From assembly GCA_021295675.1 (NCBI GenBank), contig JAGWBY010000043.1:1-19386 (forward strand): DNA of 19,386 nucleotides, read 5' to 3'. Positions 1-8,551 of this stretch are shown piece after piece. The position numbers and the translations under genes were made by a program. The notes under the pieces were generated by a model. The model saw only the letters and a list, made by a program, of their open reading frames with translations, did no database searches and was not told where the DNA came from. Source of the DNA: Candidatus Latescibacterota bacterium (GTDB taxonomy: Bacteria; Latescibacterota; UBA2968; UBA8231). Each line of letters begins with the position of its first letter. Within the stretch, counting starts at the first letter, position 1.

Positions 1-33
1 ATCTTCACTAGCTGCTCCTATTGGACTGCTACT

Positions 34-134
34 AAAACGCATCCCCGTGCTCGGCACAAACCGACAGTCTGCGCCTGCTCTTTAGAGCTGGTTTCGGCTC
101 CACGCTCGTGCGCTTGACCCGGTTTTCTTCCCTT
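34..134. repeat. Intergenic repeat, copy A, interrupted by a 50-nt insert
   Basis: Positions 34-53 and 103-134 match the two halves of copy B (12823-12868) in the same orientation: a half starting AAAACGCATCCCC and a half containing CTTGACCCGGT followed by T- and C-rich sequence. In copy A the halves are split by 50 nt (54-103), and GCTCG occurs on both sides of the insert (49-53 and 104-108), like a target-site duplication. The insert contains the palindrome GCTCTTTAGAGC (77-88) and the arms AAACC (58-62) and GGTTT (90-94), so it can fold. The repeat lies just beyond the stop codon of the last gene of the left operon. Its function is unknown. Confidence 0.6.
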
Positions 135-143
135 ATGTCGGAA

Positions 144-1832
144 TCACCATGCCCCTACACTGCGGCCTTCAGTCCGGCTGTCGCCAATGGCTTCGAGCAC
201 GCCGCTATCGGGGTAGATGCGGATCAGGCTGAAATTGCCTGCCCAGCCGCCGACCTGTACTGGCTGTCCCCGGGCCGCTAAGCCGCGCACGACCTCTGCA
301 GGCGTGCCCTCCTCAATGGCCAGCCGCGCTTCCTTTGACCTGAGCTTGGGCCCGTGATAACGCCAGCGGGGCTCGGCCGCGGCCGCGGCCGCGGTCATGT
401 TGCCATCAATTATATTGGTGATGACCTGCAAGTTCCACTGCACCTGCCCGTAATCGCCCGGGGTACCGCCCACCAAGATAGGCTCGCCGGCCTCGACCAA
501 GATGAAGCTGTTGAGAGTAAACAGGGGCCTCTTGCCACCGGCCAGCACATTTGGGCTGTGCGGGTCCAAGCTGAAATCGGTCATCCGGTTGTTCATGAAT
601 ATCCCCGTACCTTCGGGTATGACCGCGGCCCCGAAGCCGTTCCACAAACTCTGCACCACCGAGACTAAATTGCCCTCTCCGTCCGCCACTACATAGGTCG
701 TGGTATCGCCGCCGCGTTTTTTGGGCTGACCCGCGGGAATTTCGCCCAAGGTGCTGCGCATAGATATATCTGCGCGTCGTTTTTGGGCGTACCCCTTGGA
801 CAACAGACGCCCTATGGGTACATCGACAAAATCCGGGTCGCCAGCAAAGGCGTAGCGGTCGGCAAAGGCCAACTTCATGGATTCCACCAAGACGTGTATC
901 CCATCGACCGAACGCGGCCCCATTTGCGGCAGATCAAAGCCCTCGGCAATGTTGAGGGCTTCGAGAAGCAGAAAACCCTGAGACACCAGCGGCTGTTCGT
1001 ACACAGTGTAACCGCGGTACGTGGTTGCGATCGGTTCCATGAGGCGGGCCGGGTACTCCTCGAAATCTTCCTCGGTGAAGTAGCCATCGCCGCGCTGCGA
1101 TTGGGCCAGGATCGCCGCGGCGATTTCCCCGCGATAAAAGCTATCTCTCCCCCCTGCGGCTAAGTGGCGCAGGGTTCTCGCCAAGTCGGGTTGGCTGAAG
1201 GAAGCGCCGGGCCCCGGCGGCTGGCCCCCAGCGCCGGCCAAAAAGCTCGCTACTGATCTGGGGAAGGCCGACTCGAACCCGGCATAGCTCTTCACTCTCC
1301 GGGCAAACCAGGGCGTCACCGGCATCCGCTCGGCCAACTCAATGGCCGGCTGCAGCACTTGGCGCAGCGACATGGTGCCGTATTCCTCGAGCATCAATGC
1401 ATAGGCATCGATTTCTCCCGGCACCAAGGCCGCCGCCATCCCGCGCTGTGGCACGCCTTCCGGCACAAAGTCCTCCAACTTGGCCTTTCTGGGGGCCGGA
1501 CCGGTTCCGTTGATGGCCATCACTTTGCCGCTCGCAGCGTGGTAGAGCATGATGAGGGCATGGCCGCCCAAATGGCTGTTGTCCGGCTCTACCACGTTTA
1601 TGGCCGCGCCCACCGCCACCGCTGCATCAAAGGCATTGCCGCCCTCCTGGAGCACCCTCATGCCAGCATTCACGGCGAGTGGATCATTGGCTACCACGGC
1701 TCCCCTAGTGCCAAAGGCCAGGTGGGGGTCGCGGCCTTCACAGACCTGGGGTGCGACGGACAGGCCGACGCACAGCCAGAGCAGGGCCAGCAGGTCCGGT
1801 GTTGCATTTCGCAGGTTCCACTCCCGGTTCAT
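144..1832 (-). CDS. Gamma-glutamyltransferase-family N-terminal nucleophile hydrolase, exported
   Basis: This is a 562-residue member of the gamma-glutamyltranspeptidase family, whose precursors cut themselves into large and small subunits with the new N-terminal Thr as nucleophile. A hydrophobic segment at residues 13-30 looks like a signal peptide, so it probably acts in the periplasm or outside. The family start (GTRGAVVANDPLA, about 41-53) and the GGNAFDAAVA segment (64-73) are clear. The cleavage and nucleophile site is DTTTYVVADGEGN (376-388), with T377 the likely nucleophile. Motifs that bind the gamma-glutamyl carboxylate in the E. coli enzyme differ: NGTGPAP (108-114) lacks the usual Arg, and RPLFTLNS (435-442) replaces the SSMSP-type motif. 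It therefore resembles the YwrD-like branch and its substrate is uncertain. A GC-rich 6-bp repeat near 375-394 encodes a run of Ala. The start has a GGAG ribosome site, 9 bp after the isomerase gene. It is the last gene of the operon. Confidence 0.88.
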   Translation of the reverse strand: MNREWNLRNATPDLLALLWLCVGLSVAPQVCEGRDPHLAFGTRGAVVANDPLAVNAGMRVLQEGGNAFDAAVAVGAAINVVEPDNSHLGGHALIMLYHAASGKVMAINGTGPAPRKAKLEDFVPEGVPQRGMAAALVPGEIDAYALMLEEYGTMSLRQVLQPAIELAERMPVTPWFARRVKSYAGFESAFPRSVASFLAGAGGQPPGPGASFSQPDLARTLRHLAAGGRDSFYRGEIAAAILAQSQRGDGYFTEEDFEEYPARLMEPIATTYRGYTVYEQPLVSQGFLLLEALNIAEGFDLPQMGPRSVDGIHVLVESMKLAFADRYAFAGDPDFVDVPIGRLLSKGYAQKRRADISMRSTLGEIPAGQPKKRGGDTTTYVVADGEGNLVSVVQSLWNGFGAAVIPEGTGIFMNNRMTDFSLDPHSPNVLAGGKRPLFTLNSFILVEAGEPILVGGTPGDYGQVQWNLQVITNIIDGNMTAAAAAAEPRWRYHGPKLRSKEARLAIEEGTPAEVVRGLAARGQPVQVGGWAGNFSLIRIYPDSGVLEAIGDSRTEGRSVGAW

Positions 1833-1841
1833 TCTCCACTC

Positions 1842-3482
1842 CTAATTTTCAGTTTTTTCCAGCCAGCTCATTGCCTTCAACACTTGGTCGAATACCTGGA
1901 CATTGGCGCTGTACTTCTCCCTGAGCGCGTGGACGAATGCCACCCGTATACTGTCCTTCTGCGCGCTCTCCAGCATCAGCTTGGCACGGAGCTTTTGCTT
2001 TTTGTCCCAGGCCAGTTGCTTTCTCTGCCTAGAGAGAACCTTGAACACAGAATAGCCTTCCTCGACCTGTATCGGTCCCACCAGTTCCCCAATCGGGGCC
2101 TCCCTAGCGCGGCGAGCCAGTTCACCAAATCTGATGCTTTCGATACTGTGGAAGTGGAACACGCCACCCTTTCCCTGGCTTGTCTGGCGCTTTGTGTACT
2201 GGTCCGCTAGTTCGCTCATTTTCTCTCCGGCATGGATCCGCGCTTTCAACTCCAGTGCCAGTTCCGCCTCGGCGACGAGGATTTCCTGTACTGTGATTTC
2301 CTCCGCCGTCCGGAACCACTCCGGGTGCGTTTCGTAGAATTGCCGCGCCTCCTCGTCATCTATAGTACGCGTAGTACGCGCTCGCGACAGCTCTTTGGCC
2401 AGCATGATTTCGACCAGTTTCTCTTCACTGCGCCCCCGCAACTCGGCTGCGATCGCACTCACCATCCCCTTGGTCTCGGCCTCCTGCAGGATCAATAGCT
2501 GGGGGACGACATGGCTCTCCAGCAATTGTGCGACTCTAGCACTGTCCGCGGCCCCTCCGAGATTGCCCTTGGCCACCCCTAGCTCAACACAGGCCTGTCT
2601 CACGGTCAGGGTATCTTTTCCTATCCTCAACACCCCCGCATCGCCCTGCGCGCCTTCTCTACAACTGCCGGCAGCGTCGTAGCACAGAGCATTCCAGCCC
2701 TCTGTAATAGGCTCTACATCGAATTTTTCGCGCAAACTGTCCGCCAGGGTGTGGAAGACCTCCCTCATCCTTTTGGCATAGAGTTCCGCGTACACATCAT
2801 CCCGCACCGCGGAAAAGTCTGCTCGTCTAGTATCGACTGCCTGGTACACCCCGTACTTGCCACCCAGCTCAAATACATCGGAGACCTCGAATTTGTCCAG
2901 TGCGCCGGCCAACCACCTCACCTCAGGGTGCATCCTGTATTTGACGATGTAGTCCCTATTGTAGTGGCACTCTCCACCCTCCAGTTTGCCTGCGCCTAGC
3001 TCATTTCCGCCGGTGCAATCCTCCCACTTGAATTCGCCTTTGTACAACTCCTCCCGGTAGCTTTGCGCCTCGCTTCGCGCGGCGAAGAGGAGCACGCCCA
3101 ACTGCACGGCCCTGTCGCACTGAGTACTCTCGCAGTAGCGATGCAACTCCGCGTCGCCAATTTCCAGCGCTGGCCCCGCACTGGCCTCCACCACCTTTCG
3201 AATCGCCGGATTATGCACGGTCTGCCGGTGCCACCTCAGGTAGTCCAGATCGTCCTCTAGGTTTCTGGCGCGGGCCTCGTGCACCAGTAACTTCCTGTCG
3301 ATCAGAGGCTGGAGGTATTCGCGCGGCCGATCCCCGTCTGCTCCGGAGCCCCTCAGCTCCTCCGGCAGGTTGTGCATGTAGTTCCGCACCTGCTCCGCAG
3401 TAATCGGCTCCTCGAAAACCCTCGCCGCCACGTTCTCCTGAGGCATATTGCGGCTGCGCAACATGAACCTGTACAAGACCAT
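1842..3482 (-). CDS. Parvulin-type peptidyl-prolyl isomerase / SurA-like chaperone without an evident signal peptide
   Basis: This 546-residue protein has a parvulin (PpiC) domain at about 395-485, with the typical SQGKGGVFHF stretch (435-444) and a closing strand EEGYSVFKVLS. Residues 125-220 look like a second, degenerate parvulin domain, ending in FEVSDVFELGGKYGVYQAVDTR. The sequence after it is helical and charged. Seven Cys (117, 122, 156, 172, 267, 274, 298) would suit an oxidising compartment. Family members fold or deliver outer-membrane proteins in the periplasm. The odd point is the N terminus: residues 1-20 hold no hydrophobic signal core. The ATG directly follows the TAA of the upstream barrel gene and is in the same frame, so the chain would continue from that protein if the stop were read through. 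The GGAG just before TAA-ATG can serve as ribosome site. The neighbouring outer-membrane protein gene suggests a dedicated chaperone. Confidence 0.82.
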   Translation of the reverse strand: MVLYRFMLRSRNMPQENVAARVFEEPITAEQVRNYMHNLPEELRGSGADGDRPREYLQPLIDRKLLVHEARARNLEDDLDYLRWHRQTVHNPAIRKVVEASAGPALEIGDAELHRYCESTQCDRAVQLGVLLFAARSEAQSYREELYKGEFKWEDCTGGNELGAGKLEGGECHYNRDYIVKYRMHPEVRWLAGALDKFEVSDVFELGGKYGVYQAVDTRRADFSAVRDDVYAELYAKRMREVFHTLADSLREKFDVEPITEGWNALCYDAAGSCREGAQGDAGVLRIGKDTLTVRQACVELGVAKGNLGGAADSARVAQLLESHVVPQLLILQEAETKGMVSAIAAELRGRSEEKLVEIMLAKELSRARTTRTIDDEEARQFYETHPEWFRTAEEITVQEILVAEAELALELKARIHAGEKMSELADQYTKRQTSQGKGGVFHFHSIESIRFGELARRAREAPIGELVGPIQVEEGYSVFKVLSRQRKQLAWDKKQKLRAKLMLESAQKDSIRVAFVHALREKYSANVQVFDQVLKAMSWLEKTEN

Positions 3483-6104
3483 TTACTCCAAACCGGCAAA
3501 GATGCGCACGAACGCCAGTGCATTGGCCTTGCGCCTGCCGTCTTTGAACTCCACGCCCTGCCGCATGCCCACCTCGGAGGTCAAGCGGTAGCCTTGATAG
3601 TCGGATACAGAGGTGAATTGCACTACGTAATTGAAGGCGCTCAGATCATCATCCTCTTTGCCAAAGTCCTGAAATATCAGATACTCCATGCCGGCTTCAA
3701 TGCGGCTATTATCCAGCGCGGGCACCCTTGCGAGCATGGATACAATTTCCTGTAGCTCATGCCGTTCTCGCGCGCCTTTTTTGAATCCGGTATCGTACAA
3801 ATACATGCTCTTGATCCTAGGCTCGACGGCCAGACCGTCGCCGATAGGTAGGGTGTAATTCGCCCGGCTGACCACTCCGAGAAAGGTCGAACGGTCCTGC
3901 AGATCTGCGAATTCTCTCCTCTGGTTGTAGACCTCGTACTTGAGCCGATTCTGCAGACGGAATCCCGGAATCACATTGTAGTCGTTTTCCAGGTACAGGG
4001 TATTGACAAAGGTATCCCTCGCTGCCAATGGGTCATCAAATGGAACCAGTGATTCTTGGGCATTCGGCTCCTGGACCCACTGCAGCAGGTCGTCCCGGAT
4101 ATCGTCTTCGACCCACCGGGCCATGTCAAATACGCGTACCTCGCCCCATTGGGGCAGGTCTTTTTGGTAGATAAACATGGCATAAGAACTGACGGCATTT
4201 CTGGCGGACGAGATGGTGTTGATATCGGCGCGTCCCAGCCACAACCTGCCCGAAGGCAGAATCTCGATGGACCAATTTACATTGAAGCCCTGGCGATCCA
4301 CCTTATAGGGATAATCGGGCAATTCGTCGTCTTCAAAGCGGTCGACTACGGTATTGTTGTTCATATCCATGCCAAAGAGAAAATCCGGCGGGTCTACCCC
4401 GTGTCGCAAAAAAGGCTCCACGTAATCCGGCTGGAAATTCCGATTCTGATTGAAATCCGAGACGAAATCGTTGTTCTCGTCGAGGCCCGGGAAAATGCCA
4501 CGACCCAAATCCCGGTCATTGCCCGCTCTCTGATTCACGGACCTTCGGCGCCAGTCGGGGAACCTGTCCTGGTCGTCGTTGTCGTCGACGAACTCGAAGA
4601 CTGCTGTACTGGCGTCATCGAAGAACAGCTCCCCCCGGTCATTTACCAAAAAGGCGCTGGTCGAATAGCGATCACCGAGGCTGTAGACCTCACCGTAGGC
4701 CGACCAGGGAAAGGTATTGTACTCGGCGATCAGGAAGAAGGCTTCAGATTTGTCCGTTGCCAGCTCGTGCTCTGTGGGCCCGATCTCGGGGTCGGGATTC
4801 GGAAATCTCCTGTGTCGCCGGTTGAAGGCGGTTTCTCCCTGCAATCTGAAGCCCCCCAGATTCACCAAGTCCAGGGTTGCGCCGAACACTTCGTTGCCCG
4901 TCGGAAGTCCGTATTCAAAGGTCACGACCCGCATATTGGTGCCATCGCGCACATTCCCCTTGGCCCGTGCCACCTGGAGAAAGATCGGATCCCCTCTTCG
5001 ATTCAACTGCACATTGGAACTGACCGCGACCCTGTAGTCGTTGGCCAGCACCAGCTCGAATTCGACCTTTCTGAACGAGATGATGTCCACGACCTGATCT
5101 TCGTCGTCGAAGTAAGTGAATTGACTCAAGTCGTATATGAGCAGGATCTGCTCTCCACCGCTGGCCTCCAGCCTTCCGGACCGCCTAGTCCCGCCGCGGA
5201 TGAGCGGCGCAATGTCCGCCCTGCGGCCATCGATGATGATCTGCTCTGAAATCAGCACGCCGCCGCCGATGCTGTCCTCCGGCGAGTCGTCCGCTATCCT
5301 GACGGTGATTTCACTCACCCGGGTGCTGTTCTGGGCTTGACTCAGAATGCCCGCAAGAGAGTTGTTCGACAGGTCCGCCACCGAGTTTGCCGTGAAGCCC
5401 GATACATAGGTGGCACCGAGCTTGAGAAAGTCGCCGATCTGACTCGTCCCACGCAGACCGAGCAGATTGCCGAAATCCGAGGCGGTTTCGGGGGGGGCGA
5501 AGTCATCGAATCGTATGAGACCTGGATCACTGGTTCGGGAAAGCAGCAGGGTGAGTTCGTATTTATCGGCAAGGAAGTCCCACTGGACCCCGTTGAAGGT
5601 GGGCTTGGAAAACGTCAGGGGTGTGAGCGTAGTGCGAATCTCGTCACCGATCGTAATGGCAGTATGGTACTGCCCTTTCGAGGTCGCCGCGACCACCAGA
5701 CTGTTGAACCACGCATTGAACCTCGGATTCTTGAAGACTCGGCTGCCGAATTCGCCGGCGTGCTCCTGTTCCCAGTCGTAGATCTTCCATCCCCGGGTTA
5801 TGTAATTGCCATAGGTATCGTAGAATTGAAACCCTTCCAGATTGATGTCTACATACCTCATGTACTGTTCTTTGGCGTAGTTGCTGTACTCCCATTGCCT
5901 CCAGCCGAATTCGTAGAACAACTCCTGCGGCCTGTACCACTTCCTATGGTAGGGCTGCATGGCCCCGAATTCTACGGTAGGGCCGATCAATTCAAAGCTG
6001 CCTTTCGGGCTTCGGGGTTGAGCCCAACCCGGGGTTGACAGCAGCGCCAATGCCAGCGCGGGGAGAATGCTTGTCCTAAGAGGGCTTCTAAAGGCGAGTA
6101 CCAT
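3483..6104 (-). CDS. Large probable outer-membrane beta-barrel protein with calcium-type loops
   Basis: I do not recognise a named family. The 873-residue product starts with a good signal peptide (core about 13-25, likely cleavage after WA at 28). The rest is rich in alternating aromatic and hydrophobic strands with many Tyr, Phe and Trp, and it ends NALAFVRIFAGLE, like a terminal barrel strand. Residues 507-595 carry three Asp/Asn loops. Two fit the EF-hand spacing: D542-N544-D546-D550 and D580-N582-N584-D588-E591. The third, around 507-517, is close to thrombospondin-3 or dockerin loops. It is likely an outer-membrane protein with a calcium-stabilised region. The start is supported by AAGG upstream. 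It lies 51 bp after a discoidin-like protein gene and abuts the isomerase gene. A run of eight G at 5490-5497 (Pro204-Pro205 codons) could slip. Confidence 0.7.
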   Translation of the reverse strand: MVLAFRSPLRTSILPALALALLSTPGWAQPRSPKGSFELIGPTVEFGAMQPYHRKWYRPQELFYEFGWRQWEYSNYAKEQYMRYVDINLEGFQFYDTYGNYITRGWKIYDWEQEHAGEFGSRVFKNPRFNAWFNSLVVAATSKGQYHTAITIGDEIRTTLTPLTFSKPTFNGVQWDFLADKYELTLLLSRTSDPGLIRFDDFAPPETASDFGNLLGLRGTSQIGDFLKLGATYVSGFTANSVADLSNNSLAGILSQAQNSTRVSEITVRIADDSPEDSIGGGVLISEQIIIDGRRADIAPLIRGGTRRSGRLEASGGEQILLIYDLSQFTYFDDEDQVVDIISFRKVEFELVLANDYRVAVSSNVQLNRRGDPIFLQVARAKGNVRDGTNMRVVTFEYGLPTGNEVFGATLDLVNLGGFRLQGETAFNRRHRRFPNPDPEIGPTEHELATDKSEAFFLIAEYNTFPWSAYGEVYSLGDRYSTSAFLVNDRGELFFDDASTAVFEFVDDNDDQDRFPDWRRRSVNQRAGNDRDLGRGIFPGLDENNDFVSDFNQNRNFQPDYVEPFLRHGVDPPDFLFGMDMNNNTVVDRFEDDELPDYPYKVDRQGFNVNWSIEILPSGRLWLGRADINTISSARNAVSSYAMFIYQKDLPQWGEVRVFDMARWVEDDIRDDLLQWVQEPNAQESLVPFDDPLAARDTFVNTLYLENDYNVIPGFRLQNRLKYEVYNQRREFADLQDRSTFLGVVSRANYTLPIGDGLAVEPRIKSMYLYDTGFKKGARERHELQEIVSMLARVPALDNSRIEAGMEYLIFQDFGKEDDDLSAFNYVVQFTSVSDYQGYRLTSEVGMRQGVEFKDGRRKANALAFVRIFAGLE
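5490..5497. repeat. Homopolymer of eight G inside the barrel gene
   Basis: The plus strand reads TTTC followed by eight G, then CGAAG. On the coding strand this is a C tract through Ala203, Pro204 and Pro205. A one-base slip would truncate the protein in its first quarter. Confidence 0.9.
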
Positions 6105-6155
6105 GAATCCACACCTTTCTCATTTGGGCCAGCCAAACTTCTGCCGTCGCAATGC

Positions 6156-8537
6156 TCAGTACGCGACCCCGATGGTGCGTACCACCCTGTCGTTCCCTTC
6201 ATCTCCCTGTACATGGACCTCGCACACATACAAGCCCGGACTGACCAGCCTGCCGCTGTCGTCTCTCCCATCCCACACTACCCCTCGGTACTCACCGGCT
6301 AGGCCTCCCTCGCTGAATACCTCTCGCACCACAGCGCCCGAAAGCCGGTACACTCTGACCCTAATCTGGCGGGGAATCATTACCTTTACAATGGTGAAGC
6401 TCAACTCGAGCTCGTCGTCCACGCCATCGCCATTGGGGGTCAATATCCGGCGCGAGAACGCCACATCCCTTATGAGATCATTGCCCTCGGCCACTCCCTC
6501 CAGGCGGATTGCGAGGGCATCTTTCAAAGCTTCGTCCTCCAGCACTCGTTGCCGCACCCCACTACCCAGGGTGCTGTTCTCGGCCCAGACCTGGATTCGG
6601 GAGCCGTTCGCGAACACCTTGCCCGACAATACCACACGCACGGATTCCCTGCGCACGACCCGGTCGAAGCGCACCCACAGGGAGTCTCCACCTCCACTGA
6701 ATTGTAAGGCCTCAATTTCTCCGCGGTCCCGGTTGACCTCGACGAATTCTGGTTGCCAGACCCCCCGTATCAACACGCCATCGAGTCCGCGCGCGGCCCC
6801 TCCTGTCGCCTGCTTCAAGGTGACGAAAAAGGTATCTCGCTTTCCGGGCACGACGGCTCTGGGCTCAATCTGTCCTTCGATCTTCTGCGCCAAGGCGGCC
6901 ACCGTGTTTAGTTCGATGAAATCGAGTGCCGGACTCACGGCCGGATCGGTGGAACTCAACTGGGCTTCGATCTGAACGAAGCGGCGAGGACTCGGCGACA
7001 GGAACTCGCCCCCGGAGTACCCGTAGGGTTCGCTCCAGCCGCTCCAGTCGGATCCCGGAGCGATTTCTTCCACTATATCGCCCCGGCGAAACTTTGGGGT
7101 TTGCTCATAGACGGCCTGCGATACTTCCTCGCCGGTCTTTTTGAAATAGTGCAACGTTTTCTCTACGCTGCTTCCCGATCGAGTCCGCAGGCGGAAAGAG
7201 GTTCCTTCGGGCTCGGTCCCGCCCCAAGTTAGGGAGGATATGCTTTCCTGCGTGCCCAGATCGATGATCGGTGAGGTCAAAGTCACGCCCGGACTCCTGC
7301 CCTCGCCAAAGATCTGCATCTCGAAAATCAGACCTCCATTACCGCCGCGCACAAAGTGCTGGTCCTCCGAGGTAAAGCCGTAGAAGTGATGGAGGAAGAG
7401 GTAGCGCACCCGCCGACGCTCAAAGCCAATGTCGAATTTGAGCAAGCGCGGATTGTTGGCGTTGTTGTTCACATCGGCGACCTGCTCCCATTGCAGATCC
7501 CGACCATTCAGGCGCCACACCGAATCTGCGGAGCGGGTCGTGGTGGTGCCGTCCGAGACGTAGAGGCGGAAGCCGTCCATATCCGTCCTCACGGCCTCCT
7601 TGGTACGTCCCAGAACTCTGATCGAATCGACCCAGAACTGGCTGCCGAGATCCCACTGCAGGAACGAACCAACCCAACCACCCACACCCAAGGGACCGGG
7701 CTCGGCCCATGGATCGCCCCTGAGCGGTGTCTCCCAACTCGTCCAGAACAGGCCGTCAAATAGATGACTCCCCGGCTGCGCCTTCTCGCCCGATATGGTG
7801 AAACCACCCCGTTCCTTGGTGGCGAGGGCGATATTATCGCCGATCGCATCGACCTCTATCTCGGCCAGCGCCGCGTTTCCCACCTTTTTGAGGAAGGCGA
7901 TGCGGATGTACTGGACGACCTTCCCCATTAGTAGATCGCCCGCCCGGTCGCGCTCTGCTAGGTCTATCTGAAACAGGTTCTCTCGCTGGTCCTTTTTCGT
8001 CTCGTATATCAACTCAAAGAAGAGATTCTCGAGCGGACTGAACTCAAAGCGCTTGCGTCCATCGGAGACAAAGATCTTGAACTGCGGGAAAGGAACCCGG
8101 TCTGGGGGAAAAATCAACCTCAGCGCTGTGGCCGTGACGGCTCGCCCCAAGTCCAATTCCAGCCACCACTTCTCCACACCGTCGTCTGGGTCGGGTGCCC
8201 AGTAGGTGGAGAGTTGTCCATCGATGAGGTTGTCGGCGTCTCTCGGGTTGCTCCCCACCTCGCGAACACCACCCTCCTGCGGACGGCCGCCGCGCTCGTA
8301 CGAGAACTGGGTTGCGTTCAGCGCCGCGTTGATCTCTTTGCGGATTCCGCCCACCTCGATCCAGCCGTCGGAGGTCACCCTGGAAACGCCGGCGGGGATG
8401 TCCCAAGTCTTCCACTCCGCGGCTGTGTCCCAACGCAGCTCCGCAGCTCCGGCATATCCCGCCCAGAGGACGCCTCCCACCCAGGCGTAGAGGCAGAGCA
8501 TGAATAGATACAGAGGTTGATTCGCGTTGCCGACCAT
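6156..8537 (-). CDS. Secreted discoidin-like protein with C-terminal TPNGDG/FlgD-like domain
   Basis: This 793-residue protein has a signal peptide at about 8-32. Two stretches resemble F5/8 type C (discoidin) carbohydrate- or surface-binding domains: about 92-232 (NLIDGQLSTYWAPDP, then WWLELDLGRAVTATALRL) and about 232-410 (LFDGLFWTSW, then FLQWDLGSQFWVDSIRVLG). Beta-rich sequence follows (410-690), then TPNGDGVDDELELSF (700-714) and an FlgD/Ig-like end (725-793) finishing TIGVAY. Such C-terminal domains are common on exported surface proteins of FCB-group bacteria, where some act as sorting signals. It is a paralogue of the next gene upstream, sharing a WSxPYxxSGG...PRRFxQ block (here 501-522). 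I chose the ATG at 8537: it has AGGTGG upstream and gives a clean signal peptide, whereas starting at 8651 would add 38 residues overlapping the upstream gene. It probably cooperates with the adjacent barrel protein. Confidence 0.75.
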   Translation of the reverse strand: MVGNANQPLYLFMLCLYAWVGGVLWAGYAGAAELRWDTAAEWKTWDIPAGVSRVTSDGWIEVGGIRKEINAALNATQFSYERGGRPQEGGVREVGSNPRDADNLIDGQLSTYWAPDPDDGVEKWWLELDLGRAVTATALRLIFPPDRVPFPQFKIFVSDGRKRFEFSPLENLFFELIYETKKDQRENLFQIDLAERDRAGDLLMGKVVQYIRIAFLKKVGNAALAEIEVDAIGDNIALATKERGGFTISGEKAQPGSHLFDGLFWTSWETPLRGDPWAEPGPLGVGGWVGSFLQWDLGSQFWVDSIRVLGRTKEAVRTDMDGFRLYVSDGTTTTRSADSVWRLNGRDLQWEQVADVNNNANNPRLLKFDIGFERRRVRYLFLHHFYGFTSEDQHFVRGGNGGLIFEMQIFGEGRSPGVTLTSPIIDLGTQESISSLTWGGTEPEGTSFRLRTRSGSSVEKTLHYFKKTGEEVSQAVYEQTPKFRRGDIVEEIAPGSDWSGWSEPYGYSGGEFLSPSPRRFVQIEAQLSSTDPAVSPALDFIELNTVAALAQKIEGQIEPRAVVPGKRDTFFVTLKQATGGAARGLDGVLIRGVWQPEFVEVNRDRGEIEALQFSGGGDSLWVRFDRVVRRESVRVVLSGKVFANGSRIQVWAENSTLGSGVRQRVLEDEALKDALAIRLEGVAEGNDLIRDVAFSRRILTPNGDGVDDELELSFTIVKVMIPRQIRVRVYRLSGAVVREVFSEGGLAGEYRGVVWDGRDDSGRLVSPGLYVCEVHVQGDEGNDRVVRTIGVAY

Positions 8538-8551
8538 TTTGCCACCACCTC

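Noticed and set aside
75..134. Possible terminator after the last gene of the left operon
   Set aside because: The palindrome GCTCTTTAGAGC has only a 5-bp stem and no T-tract in the right place.
1359..2210. Plus-strand frame of 283 codons across the transferase/isomerase junction
   Set aside because: It spans two well-supported minus-strand genes and shows no family motif.
2363..2380. Tandem 9-bp repeat (TAGTACGCG twice) in the isomerase gene
   Set aside because: It simply encodes the local sequence RTTRT; two copies are too few to infer a function.
4056..5249. Long plus-strand frame of 397 codons opposite the barrel gene
   Set aside because: It is a shadow of the GC-rich minus-strand gene; the minus frame has a signal peptide, sensible composition and operon context.
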